This document shows, in pieces, positions 7,550 through 14,825 of a stretch of 26,842 nt of DNA. Made by a program: the position numbers and the translations under genes. The DNA is from Nitrospinota bacterium (GTDB lineage Bacteria; Nitrospinota; Nitrospinia; UBA9942), in NCBI GenBank assembly GCA_003489165.1, contig DNJG01000120.1, positions 1,794-28,635 on the forward strand, given 5' to 3'. How positions within the stretch are numbered: the first letter of the stretch is position 1; each line of letters begins with the position of its first letter. Below the pieces are notes generated by a model that saw nothing but the letters and a program-made list of their open reading frames with translations, was not told the DNA's origin and made no database searches.

Positions 7550-7640
7550 AAACACAATATATTGTATTCCACAAAATTATTTTATACAACAAATTGTATT
7601 TTCTTCTTTACATAAAAACCATATTGTGGTATTTTATTCA
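7550..7640. promoter_or_regulatory. Three ATTGT-centred dyads at about three helical turns upstream of smc
   Basis: The 179-bp spacer before smc holds ACAATATATTGT (7554-7565, perfect palindrome), ACAACAAATTGT (about 7586-7597, one mismatch) and ACCATATTGTGGT (about 7618-7630). The ATTGT cores start at 7561, 7593 and 7623, that is 32 and 30 bp apart. This looks like a tandem operator array, but the surrounding sequence is AT-rich, so chance is possible. Confidence 0.35.
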
Positions 7641-7694
7641 AAAGATTTTTAACTATTAGCTTGCAGCAGTCAACTAATATGGAGGGCTAATAAT

Positions 7695-10600
7695 ATGTAT
7701 TTTAAGTCTCTTGAGATGATAGGATTTAAGTCATTTGTTGATGAAACCAAAGTTGAGTTTGAGCCGGGGATCACCGCAATTGTAGGACCAAATGGATGCG
7801 GCAAGAGTAATATATCAGACGCGATAAGATGGGTGCTTGGTGAACAGAGTGCAAAACTGCTTCGCGGAAACAAGATGGATGATTTTATTTTTAATGGAAG
7901 TGATGGAAGAAAACCTCTCAATATGGCAGAGGTCTCCCTGACAGTAACAAATTTAAAAGGCGCCGTGACATCCCCTGAACTTTCCCTTTATGAAGAGATA
8001 ACAGTAACAAGAAAACTCTTCAGGTCAGGTGAGAGTGAGTATTATATAAATAAAACCCCATGCAGGCTAAAGGATATTGTAGATGTCTTCCTTGACACGG
8101 GTTTAAATACAAGGGGGTTTTCCATGATGGAGCAGGGGCAGATAAATAAGATTATAAATTCAAAGCCTGACGAGAGGAGATTTATAATTGAAGAGGCTGC
8201 AGGGGTCATGAAATATAAGCACAGGAGAAATGCAGCAATACAGAAGCTTGAGTCTTCACAACAAAACCTACTCAGAATCGGTGATATAGTGGGGGAGCTT
8301 GAGAGACAGATGAATTCACTAAAAAGGCAGGCAAACAAGGCTGAGAGATACAAAAAATATAAGGGAGAGATGAGAGAACTCGGTATCAGGCTTCTAAGTG
8401 TAGAGCTAAAGAAAGAAATAGATGGCTTAAACAGTGTTGATACTGAATATAATAGCAATAAAGAAAAAGAAATAGAGGCATCGGCAAGGGCATCTTCATC
8501 AAAGAACAGGCTGGAAAATTTGAGGCTCGAATTAACCACTGAAGAAAAAGGATTGGCGGAGCTGAGGCAGGAGGAGTTTGAGTTGGGGAGCAGGGTGGAG
8601 AGAGATGAGGGGCATGTTGAGCTTATGAAGGGGCAGATTGAAGACCTGTCTAATGATGAGGTAAGGGCAGGAGAAGAGATAGAGGAATTAAAAAGGGAGA
8701 TTGATAATCTTGATGGGCAGTTTAACAATATTAAGAGTGACATGGAGGGTATCCAGATTAAGGCAGAGGAACAAAAAAGGCTCTACAGTGAGAGAGAAAA
8801 CCGTCTTATAAAGATGAATAATGAATATAAGGAAAAGCAGTCAAATCTTGAACAGATGGATGCTGAAATCATAAAGGTTATTGGAGAAATCTCCCAAAAT
8901 AAAAATACACTTACATCCCTTGAGACCCGCTTGGATTTTATACAAAAGAGAAAAGATAGGGTATCGGTAGAAAAAACAGAAACGGAAGACAGTATCAAAA
9001 ATTTTAATATAACCCTTGAAAATGATGTAAATAAGCTGTCTGATGCGAAGGAAAAGCTAAATGGACTTAAAAAGAATAAAGAAGAATTAATTGGATATTT
9101 GATTAAATTAAGGGAATCATTAAGAACACATGAGGAGAGGGCATCAGAAATAAAGGAAAGACTCGGAACCAGACTTTCAGTTCTTAAATCTTTTGAGGAG
9201 TTTCAGAAAAATTTTGAGGGTTATGAAGATGGCGTCAGGTCTGTAATGAAATCAAGGGAGAGCGGCAGCTTAAATGGAGTTCATGGTGTGCTGGTGGATT
9301 TTATTGAGACAGCACCTGAGTTTGAAATGGCCATAGAATCGGTTTTGAGTGACAGACTTCAGGGGGTTGTGGTTGAGAGCCATGATGAAGGTGTAAAGGG
9401 GGTAGAGCATTTAAAATCCCAATTGGCAGGGAGGGCACAATTTATACCCCTTAATTTAAAGTTTCATGCAAAGGCAGGCGGGGAGGGGGTAAGCAGTCAG
9501 GGGAGAAGGGCAGTTGAGGTTGTAAGATGCAATGAAAAATATAAAGGTATTCTGGAGTGTCTGCTCGGAGATGTATTGATTGTAAATGACATAGAGGGTG
9601 CCGTTAATATATGGAGAAACAACGGGAATTCTTATACCATAGTTACGCTGAACGGAGAGGTAATAGACCCTCACGGCTCTATTACAGGAGGGAACAGGAA
9701 GGGAAATGAACAGGGATTAATGCAGAGAAAGAGACAGATAGCTGAAATAAATATTGAAATAGAAAATTTAAAGGCTGAATTTGATTCAGCAAGTAAGGAA
9801 AGAGATAGCATAAGGTCAGAGATAGAATCGCTTGAATCAAGGATTGCAGGGCTTGAAAGCTCTATAAGGGAAGAGGAGTTCAAACTGATAGGTGAAGAGA
9901 ATGGATTGACAAGAATCAAGGATGAGATAGAGAGGCTGAAGAAAAAGATAGGGACAATAGATTATGAGACAAGAGGTTTTGATATTGAGATAGGAGAGGT
10001 TACTGCCGAGTCGGACAAATACAGGGATGAGATTCTAAAGAAAGAGGATTATCACGGCAAGATAACGGCACAGAGTAACAGTATAAAAGATGATATGAAG
10101 GCATTGAGGGGAAATCTTGATGCCCATATAGAGGATACAAACAGGTTAAAGGTAGACCTTACAGCCCTAAATGGCAAGCTGGATAACCACAAGAGAGAGT
10201 GTGAGAGGATAGTAAGGGGGAGAGAAGATTTAAATTTAAGGATTGATAAAAGAGAAGAGGATAGGATTGAGATATCTGACAAGAAAAAAGAGATAGAAAA
10301 CTCCATAAAGAGGATGGAGGATGAGATTTATCAGGTATCTTTAAAAAGGGATGAGAAAAAGAAGGAAATAAATGTAAGGGTGGAGTTCCTGAGGAAGAAA
10401 AATGAAAGCCTGAAGGCTATTGAAGAGGGGGTAAAGGAAATAGATGATGAACTGGCTGAACTGAGAGATGCTTTGAATAATCTGGGAATGAAAAAGGCAG
10501 AGCTTAATCTACGGGTTGAAAATTTAAGGAGAAGAGCTATAGAGGAATATAACATAAAAGAAAATGAAATCCCTAGTGCACCACTTGGAGATGTGAATAT

Positions 10601-11264
10601 TGAAGAGATAAACTCCAAATTGGAATTTTTGAGGAGCGAGATTGACAGGTTTGGCGATGTAAATCTGGCAGCAATAGAGGAATATAATAGTATAAGCGAG
10701 AGATACAATTTCTTAAAGACACAGCAGGATGATCTAAACATGTCTATAAAATCCCTGCACCAGACTATTGAGAGGATTGACAGCACTACAAAGCATATGT
10801 TTGCTGAAACCTTTACAAAGGTAAATGAGAATTTTAAGGGTATATTCAGACGGTTATTCGGCGGCGGGAGGGCTGAGCTGATTCTTGTGGATGAGGGCAA
10901 TATGCTTGAAACAGGTGTTGATATAATTGTTCAGCCTCCCGGCAAGAGACTTCAAAACATTACACTACTTTCGGCTGGCGAAAAGGCAATGACAGCCATT
11001 TCCCTTCTCTTCTCTATCTTCATGGTAAAACCGAGCCCATTCTGTCTATTGGATGAGGTGGATGCCCCTCTTGATGAGGCAAATATTTTCAGGTTCAGGG
11101 ATATGCTAAAAGAGATGTGTTCAAGCACTCAATTTCTTGTAATTACACATAATCAGAAAACAATGTCATTTGCTGATAGCCTTTACGGAATTACAATGGA
11201 AGAGGATGGTGTGTCAAAGGTGATATCTGTAAACCTTAAGGCAAAAGAGGCACTGGCAGCCTGA
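7695..11264 (+). CDS. smc: Chromosome segregation protein SMC
   Basis: Condensin-type ATPase that, with ScpA and ScpB, loops and compacts the chromosome. The 1189 residues are a normal bacterial length. Walker A is GPNGCGKSN at residues 31-39. Two long Glu/Lys/Arg-rich coiled-coil arms (about 165-510 and 670-1010) flank a hinge (about 525-665; LNGVHGVLVDFIETAPEFEM up to GSITGG). Near the end are the ABC signature LLSAGEKAM (about 1089-1097) and Walker B FCLLDEVDAPLDEAN (about 1113-1127). A GGAGGG site precedes the ATG. Neither scpA nor scpB is in the window. It appears to be transcribed alone. The antisense frames over it are open because of its biased coiled-coil composition and are not genes. 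Confidence 0.97.
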   Translation: MYFKSLEMIGFKSFVDETKVEFEPGITAIVGPNGCGKSNISDAIRWVLGEQSAKLLRGNKMDDFIFNGSDGRKPLNMAEVSLTVTNLKGAVTSPELSLYEEITVTRKLFRSGESEYYINKTPCRLKDIVDVFLDTGLNTRGFSMMEQGQINKIINSKPDERRFIIEEAAGVMKYKHRRNAAIQKLESSQQNLLRIGDIVGELERQMNSLKRQANKAERYKKYKGEMRELGIRLLSVELKKEIDGLNSVDTEYNSNKEKEIEASARASSSKNRLENLRLELTTEEKGLAELRQEEFELGSRVERDEGHVELMKGQIEDLSNDEVRAGEEIEELKREIDNLDGQFNNIKSDMEGIQIKAEEQKRLYSERENRLIKMNNEYKEKQSNLEQMDAEIIKVIGEISQNKNTLTSLETRLDFIQKRKDRVSVEKTETEDSIKNFNITLENDVNKLSDAKEKLNGLKKNKEELIGYLIKLRESLRTHEERASEIKERLGTRLSVLKSFEEFQKNFEGYEDGVRSVMKSRESGSLNGVHGVLVDFIETAPEFEMAIESVLSDRLQGVVVESHDEGVKGVEHLKSQLAGRAQFIPLNLKFHAKAGGEGVSSQGRRAVEVVRCNEKYKGILECLLGDVLIVNDIEGAVNIWRNNGNSYTIVTLNGEVIDPHGSITGGNRKGNEQGLMQRKRQIAEINIEIENLKAEFDSASKERDSIRSEIESLESRIAGLESSIREEEFKLIGEENGLTRIKDEIERLKKKIGTIDYETRGFDIEIGEVTAESDKYRDEILKKEDYHGKITAQSNSIKDDMKALRGNLDAHIEDTNRLKVDLTALNGKLDNHKRECERIVRGREDLNLRIDKREEDRIEISDKKKEIENSIKRMEDEIYQVSLKRDEKKKEINVRVEFLRKKNESLKAIEEGVKEIDDELAELRDALNNLGMKKAELNLRVENLRRRAIEEYNIKENEIPSAPLGDVNIEEINSKLEFLRSEIDRFGDVNLAAIEEYNSISERYNFLKTQQDDLNMSIKSLHQTIERIDSTTKHMFAETFTKVNENFKGIFRRLFGGGRAELILVDEGNMLETGVDIIVQPPGKRLQNITLLSAGEKAMTAISLLFSIFMVKPSPFCLLDEVDAPLDEANIFRFRDMLKEMCSSTQFLVITHNQKTMSFADSLYGITMEEDGVSKVISVNLKAKEALAA

Positions 11265-11294
11265 ATAAATTTACCTTCTGGAAAAAAATAATAA

Positions 11295-11340
11295 GGAAGC
11301 CATGAAACCATGAATATTTTTTAATGGCTTTTTTCATTTT
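11295..11340 (+). terminator. Probable rho-independent terminator of smc
   Basis: AAGCCAT (11297-11303) pairs with ATGGCTT (11324-11330), immediately followed by a T-rich run. The loop is about 20 nt, longer than ideal. Confidence 0.5.
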
Positions 11341-11422
11341 TGTCTTCCTGATTTCCTAATAAATTAAAATTTTAAATCTGTGTTAATCGTGTCTGTGGTT
11401 TTATTAGGTTTTTTGTTCGTTG

Positions 11423-11430
11423 TATAATCT
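11423..11430 (+). promoter_or_regulatory. TATAAT -10 element close to the lipoprotein start
   Basis: A consensus TATAAT lies 7-14 bp before the ATG at 11437, with no Shine-Dalgarno sequence between. If used, the message would be leaderless or nearly so. No convincing -35 is visible; the upstream sequence holds a CTGTG-type repeat fragment (about 11372-11400). Confidence 0.4.
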
Positions 11431-11436
11431 TAAAAT

Positions 11437-12168
11437 ATGTTTATCCTCTTTTTAAGGCTGACTATCCTCTTTTTAATATCCATAATTTTTACCAGCTGTA
11501 CAATGGCGAGATATAGTCAATTTCCATATACTTCTCTTCCTCTGCCAAATATTGCAATAGAAGATGAGATTAAAAACCTTAAAATTGCAGTGGTTTTGTT
11601 TGATATAGAGGACACAAAGATATCAGGCGGACATTATAAGGGAATGATGCAGAAAATACAGCATTGGGATATAAATATACCTGAGGGGCAGAAAGATTCT
11701 TTTCTTTTTGGGCTATCTGAAACTGTAAGCTATGCAATAGCGGATGAGTTTTTAAGGCAGGGTTTAAATATCGTTATAACCGATGGAAAGGATATAAACC
11801 GTCTTAAGGGTCTGGATATAATAGTTACAGGGAAGGTTTCTCATATTGAACTAAATACCCATGCAAATGATTACTGGGAGGCTGTGATTATCTTAAAGGA
11901 TATTACATTATCCCGTACAAGGGATGGAGGCATGCTGTGGATTGGGGATATTGAAAGATATTGCAAGCTTCCGGATAGCCCTGAAAAGCTGGAGTGGACA
12001 ATGTTTAAAGATGTGTCAAGATTCTTGAGGACATCTATTGAAGAAAAAAGTTATGAGAATTATTTTCAAAAAAGGAAGGATATTACGCCTGCAGAAATTG
12101 CAGCAAGGCTTTCGGCTATTGATATAATGAAAAAATTTAATTCCGAGTTTTTTGTAACTTCAAAGTAG
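11437..12168 (+). CDS. Putative outer-membrane or periplasmic lipoprotein of unknown function
   Basis: A 243-residue protein with a hydrophobic N-terminal signal (LRLTILFLISIIF) ending in a lipobox-like FTSC with Cys21, so it is probably exported and lipidated. The mature part alternates short strands and helices, with KIAVVLFDIED, GLSETVSYAIADEFLRQGLNIVI and LDIIVTGKVSHIEL. That layout (a variable periplasmic domain followed by a GNNV-like strand) recalls lipoproteins that assemble oligomeric surface complexes, but I do not recognise a specific family. Its last 32 bases overlap the 3' end of the convergent cyclase gene, so the two transcripts would be antisense to each other there. Confidence 0.6.
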   Translation: MFILFLRLTILFLISIIFTSCTMARYSQFPYTSLPLPNIAIEDEIKNLKIAVVLFDIEDTKISGGHYKGMMQKIQHWDINIPEGQKDSFLFGLSETVSYAIADEFLRQGLNIVITDGKDINRLKGLDIIVTGKVSHIELNTHANDYWEAVIILKDITLSRTRDGGMLWIGDIERYCKLPDSPEKLEWTMFKDVSRFLRTSIEEKSYENYFQKRKDITPAEIAARLSAIDIMKKFNSEFFVTSK

Positions 12169-13885
12169 AAAGCTTACCTTTTATTGACTTGACCTGATAT
12201 ATATCCATTGCTCCCCTTTTTCCCCTCACCTGAACCTGCTTCAGTTTCTCAACATCAAGCTTTAAGCCTTTAAGCTCATTGTATGTACTCTCTGTAATCA
12301 ATATCTGTCCACCTTGGGCTAATCCCTCTAACCTGCTGGCAATATTTACCCCATTTCCAACAACTGTGTATTCCATCCTCTTTTCAGAGCCTATGTTGCC
12401 AGCTATTACACTGCCGGTATTTATCCCTATACCGACGGCAAGTTCAACAAAACCTCTTTTTCTATTCCTCATGTTAAGAGCCTTAAGCCTCTCCTGCATC
12501 TCCAGTGCTGCTGCCATCCCCCTCTTTGCATGATCTTTATAATATATTGGTGTTCCGAATACTGCCATCAGGCCGTCACCAATAAATTTATCCAGAGTCC
12601 CGCCGTATTTAAATATAACATCAATCATTTCTGCAAAGTATTCATTGAGCAGGTCAACAATATATTCAGGAGGTTTTGCCTCTGTAATCTCTGTAAACCC
12701 TCTTATGTCTGAGAACAAGACTGTTACATTCTGCCTCCTCCCGCCAAGCGATATGGTCTTTGCCTTATTCATTATCTCATCCACTATCTGCGGTGACAGG
12801 AACCTCTGATATATTCCCCTCTTTCTCTCTTCTTCCCTTATATTTTCATAGAGCTTGGCATTTTCTATGGCAATAGCGGCATGACAGGCAAATGTATTCA
12901 GGAGTTTTTCATCCTCTTTTGTAAATGGGAGGTGGTCCTTTTTATTTATGACCTGAATTACCCCTATCATCTTTTCCTTTGAATAAAGAGGGACACACAG
13001 GATAGACCTCGTCTTGAATCCTGTTTTTCTGTCCACCGCCTGATTGAATCTCGGCTCATTTTTTACATCATTGACAATAATCGGTTTTCCGGTCTTTGCC
13101 ACCCAGCCTGCAATCCCCTCCCCTACCTTGAGCTTTATCTTTTTTACTTTTTCACCCTTTTCACCAAGTGCAATTCTAAAAATAAGTTCCTTTTTATCTT
13201 CATCAAGGAGAAGGACAGAGCTTACCTCAGCCTTCATGACCTCTGTTGCATTATGCATCACTACACTTAATAATGGGTCCAAGTCAAGGATAGAGTTTAT
13301 ATTTCTGCTGATTTCAGAAAGTGTATTTAATTCACTTATCTTTTTAAGTGATGTATTAAAAAGGCGGGCGTTTTCAATTACTATGGATATATTGTTAGCA
13401 AGGATATTCAGTATTCTTAAGTCATCATCAATAAAATTTGACTTTTTATTTATAACCTCTAAAATGCCTATCGCCTTGTTTTTAACAAGTAACGGTGTGC
13501 ATAATATGTTATGGGTTTCATATCTTAACTTTTGGCTGATGGAAGCTTTAAACCTCTTATCTCTGTAAACATTATTGGCAATAACAGGCCTTCTATTTTT
13601 AAATACCCAGCCTGCAATTCCCTCCCCCACCTTTAGCTTATACTTTTTTATCTCCTCTGCCTTCTCCCCCTTTGTAACCTTAAACTCTAAAAATCCTGTA
13701 TCTTCATTTTTTAGAATAATTGAGCCGGCATCTGTATGCATTGCCTCCATTACACGGTCCATCATGGCATCCAGAATCCTGTTAAAATTAAATGGGGCTA
13801 TGGCTACCTGACTCACCTGCTGGAGAATCCTTAGCTGGAACTCCTTTATCTTGGCAGTGCTTTCTTGTGTCTTTATTTTTTCCAC
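12137..13885 (-). CDS. Class III adenylate/guanylate cyclase with two GAF sensor domains
   Basis: Soluble signalling enzyme of 582 residues. GAF1 (about 28-175) and GAF2 (about 200-350) are clearly related copies: both contain KLKVGEGIAGWV followed by a conserved VI-x-N-x-V motif. The catalytic domain (about 375-565) has the metal-binding segment VTVLFSDIRGFTEIT, then FIGDGLMAVFG with the second metal Asp, and the dimer-type GSVIAGNIGSEKRMEYTVVG. The segment that usually reads GDxVNxAxR is GNGVNIASR here, an Asp to Asn change next to the substrate-recognition region. The product is probably cAMP; cGMP cannot be excluded. The start is a GTG with AAGGA six bases upstream. GAF ligands cannot be predicted. 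The gene stands alone and overlaps the convergent lipoprotein gene by 32 bp. Confidence 0.9.
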   Translation of the reverse strand: MEKIKTQESTAKIKEFQLRILQQVSQVAIAPFNFNRILDAMMDRVMEAMHTDAGSIILKNEDTGFLEFKVTKGEKAEEIKKYKLKVGEGIAGWVFKNRRPVIANNVYRDKRFKASISQKLRYETHNILCTPLLVKNKAIGILEVINKKSNFIDDDLRILNILANNISIVIENARLFNTSLKKISELNTLSEISRNINSILDLDPLLSVVMHNATEVMKAEVSSVLLLDEDKKELIFRIALGEKGEKVKKIKLKVGEGIAGWVAKTGKPIIVNDVKNEPRFNQAVDRKTGFKTRSILCVPLYSKEKMIGVIQVINKKDHLPFTKEDEKLLNTFACHAAIAIENAKLYENIREEERKRGIYQRFLSPQIVDEIMNKAKTISLGGRRQNVTVLFSDIRGFTEITEAKPPEYIVDLLNEYFAEMIDVIFKYGGTLDKFIGDGLMAVFGTPIYYKDHAKRGMAAALEMQERLKALNMRNRKRGFVELAVGIGINTGSVIAGNIGSEKRMEYTVVGNGVNIASRLEGLAQGGQILITESTYNELKGLKLDVEKLKQVQVRGKRGAMDIYQVKSIKGKLSTLKLQKTRN

Positions 13886-14056
13886 GGCAATCCTTACTTA
13901 ATTCACACAAATAATAATAGTATATTAGAAAAATATCAATAAGATTTTATGATGTTAATCAAGAACCATGTAGCAAGCTACAGGGTATGGATGAGGAATT
14001 ATTTTTTTACCCCTCACCCTACCCTCTCCCTCAAGGGGAGAGGAAACATAAGGTAA
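13886..14056. repeat. Spacer with a CCCTCACCC...GGGGAGAGG dispersed repeat
   Basis: This gene-free stretch holds an AT-rich segment (13900-13960), which probably contains the cyclase promoter, and then at about 14009-14043 a repeat of the type CCCCTCACCCT...CTCTCCC...GGGGAGAGG. A longer relative lies at 24885-24972. I see no gene in it. Confidence 0.5.
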
Positions 14057-14077
14057 CCCCGCAGCAGAGCTACGGGG
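14057..14077. repeat. CCCCGCAGC hairpin repeat
   Basis: A 9-bp stem with one mismatch and a 3-nt loop, of the CCCCGCAGC/GCTGCGGGG type, a REP-like family that recurs in many genomes. It lies at the left end of the possible transposase remnant. Confidence 0.55.
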
Positions 14078-14224
14078 AATAACAAGTTTAATAATGAAAA
14101 GGTTGAACTGAGAATGATTCCAGATGAAGAAACCGGGCTGACAGAGATTAGGTTCTGGCACAAAGGTAAACTGGTTGGAACACAAAAAGTCAAAAGCAAT
14201 GACCTGAAAAGGGTGCATTTATGA
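14057..14224 (+). pseudogene. Possible C-terminal remnant of a Mu-type transposase/integrase
   Basis: An open frame without its own start codon encodes KVELRMIPDEETGLTEIRFW, then HKGKLVGTQKVKSNDLKRVH and a stop. This beta-strand pattern (V-E-L-R, then I-x-x-W-x-x-G-K) resembles the small C-terminal barrel of Mu-like transposases, but it is too short to be sure. Its left end lies in a hairpin repeat, CCCCGCAGC-aga-GCTACGGGG (14057-14077), which may mark where the rest was lost. No transposase core or terminal inverted repeats are seen nearby. Confidence 0.35.
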
Positions 14225-14353
14225 GTGCGGTTTTAATTCTTAGCTAACATAATTTTCTGGATGTTAACTTTCTGGATTGACATTCAAAATTTGTAATTAT
14301 ATATTAAAGACAATGCTAAAATACAGACTCTGAAGTAGTAATTGGAGGCAATT

Positions 14354-14824
14354 ATGAAGATTAAACCAGATAATTCAATAAAGAATATCGTTCCTGTTTC
14401 AGGAGACAAATCAAACCCAGCCAAAATCAGCAAAAAAGATGAAAAAGGCTTTGAGAAATTTTTGGAAGAGGCGAAGGCGGCAGGTGAGGGATTTGAGGTT
14501 GGAAGGACTAAGCACACAGAGGTCGTTCAACACATCCTTAAAAATGTCCAGCCTAAAGGGCTTCAGGTATTAAGAAAAAATGCAGTTCATACATTAGAAA
14601 AACTGTTTGCAACAATGGATATGTACAAAACCGCCTTACATAACGACAAAATAGATTTCAGCAGGATGCACACAATTGTTGCTGATATGAACAAAGAAAA
14701 AGATGAAATGCTTTCAGCAATGCTTGAGCTTCCAGAGGGTGATAACCTAAGGGACATTATGACAGGTGCCGCAGTATTGATATTAAACGAGACAAATAAA
14801 TACTACAGAAACTATATGTATTAG
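14354..14824 (+). CDS. Small helical protein of unknown function
   Basis: I do not recognise this family. The 156-residue product starts at the ATG at 14354, with GGAGG five bases upstream (14344-14348); an in-frame TTG at 14342 is less likely because the GGAGG would fall inside the coding sequence. It has a Lys-rich polar N-terminus (about 1-45) without signal peptide or membrane helix. A mostly helical region follows, with HTLEKLFATMDMYKTALHND, then MNKEKDEMLSAMLELPEGDN and a Tyr-rich end (NKYYRNYMY). The pattern of helices around LP-x-GD-x-LR-x-I suggests a compact helical bundle, perhaps a chaperone or adaptor. It converges on the radical SAM gene with a single base between the stops. Confidence 0.7.
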   Translation: MKIKPDNSIKNIVPVSGDKSNPAKISKKDEKGFEKFLEEAKAAGEGFEVGRTKHTEVVQHILKNVQPKGLQVLRKNAVHTLEKLFATMDMYKTALHNDKIDFSRMHTIVADMNKEKDEMLSAMLELPEGDNLRDIMTGAAVLILNETNKYYRNYMY

Positions 14825-14825
14825 T

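Noticed and set aside
8042..10900. Long antisense open frames across smc (e.g. 8042-8743 and 10331-10900, minus strand)
   Set aside because: They arise from the Glu/Lys-rich coiled-coil codon pattern of smc; their Ser/Leu-rich products look like no protein and have no start signals.
13955..14218. Minus-strand open frames over the spacer beside the cyclase gene
   Set aside because: They overlap the CCCTCACCC...GGGGAGAGG repeat and the plus-strand remnant; no start signal.
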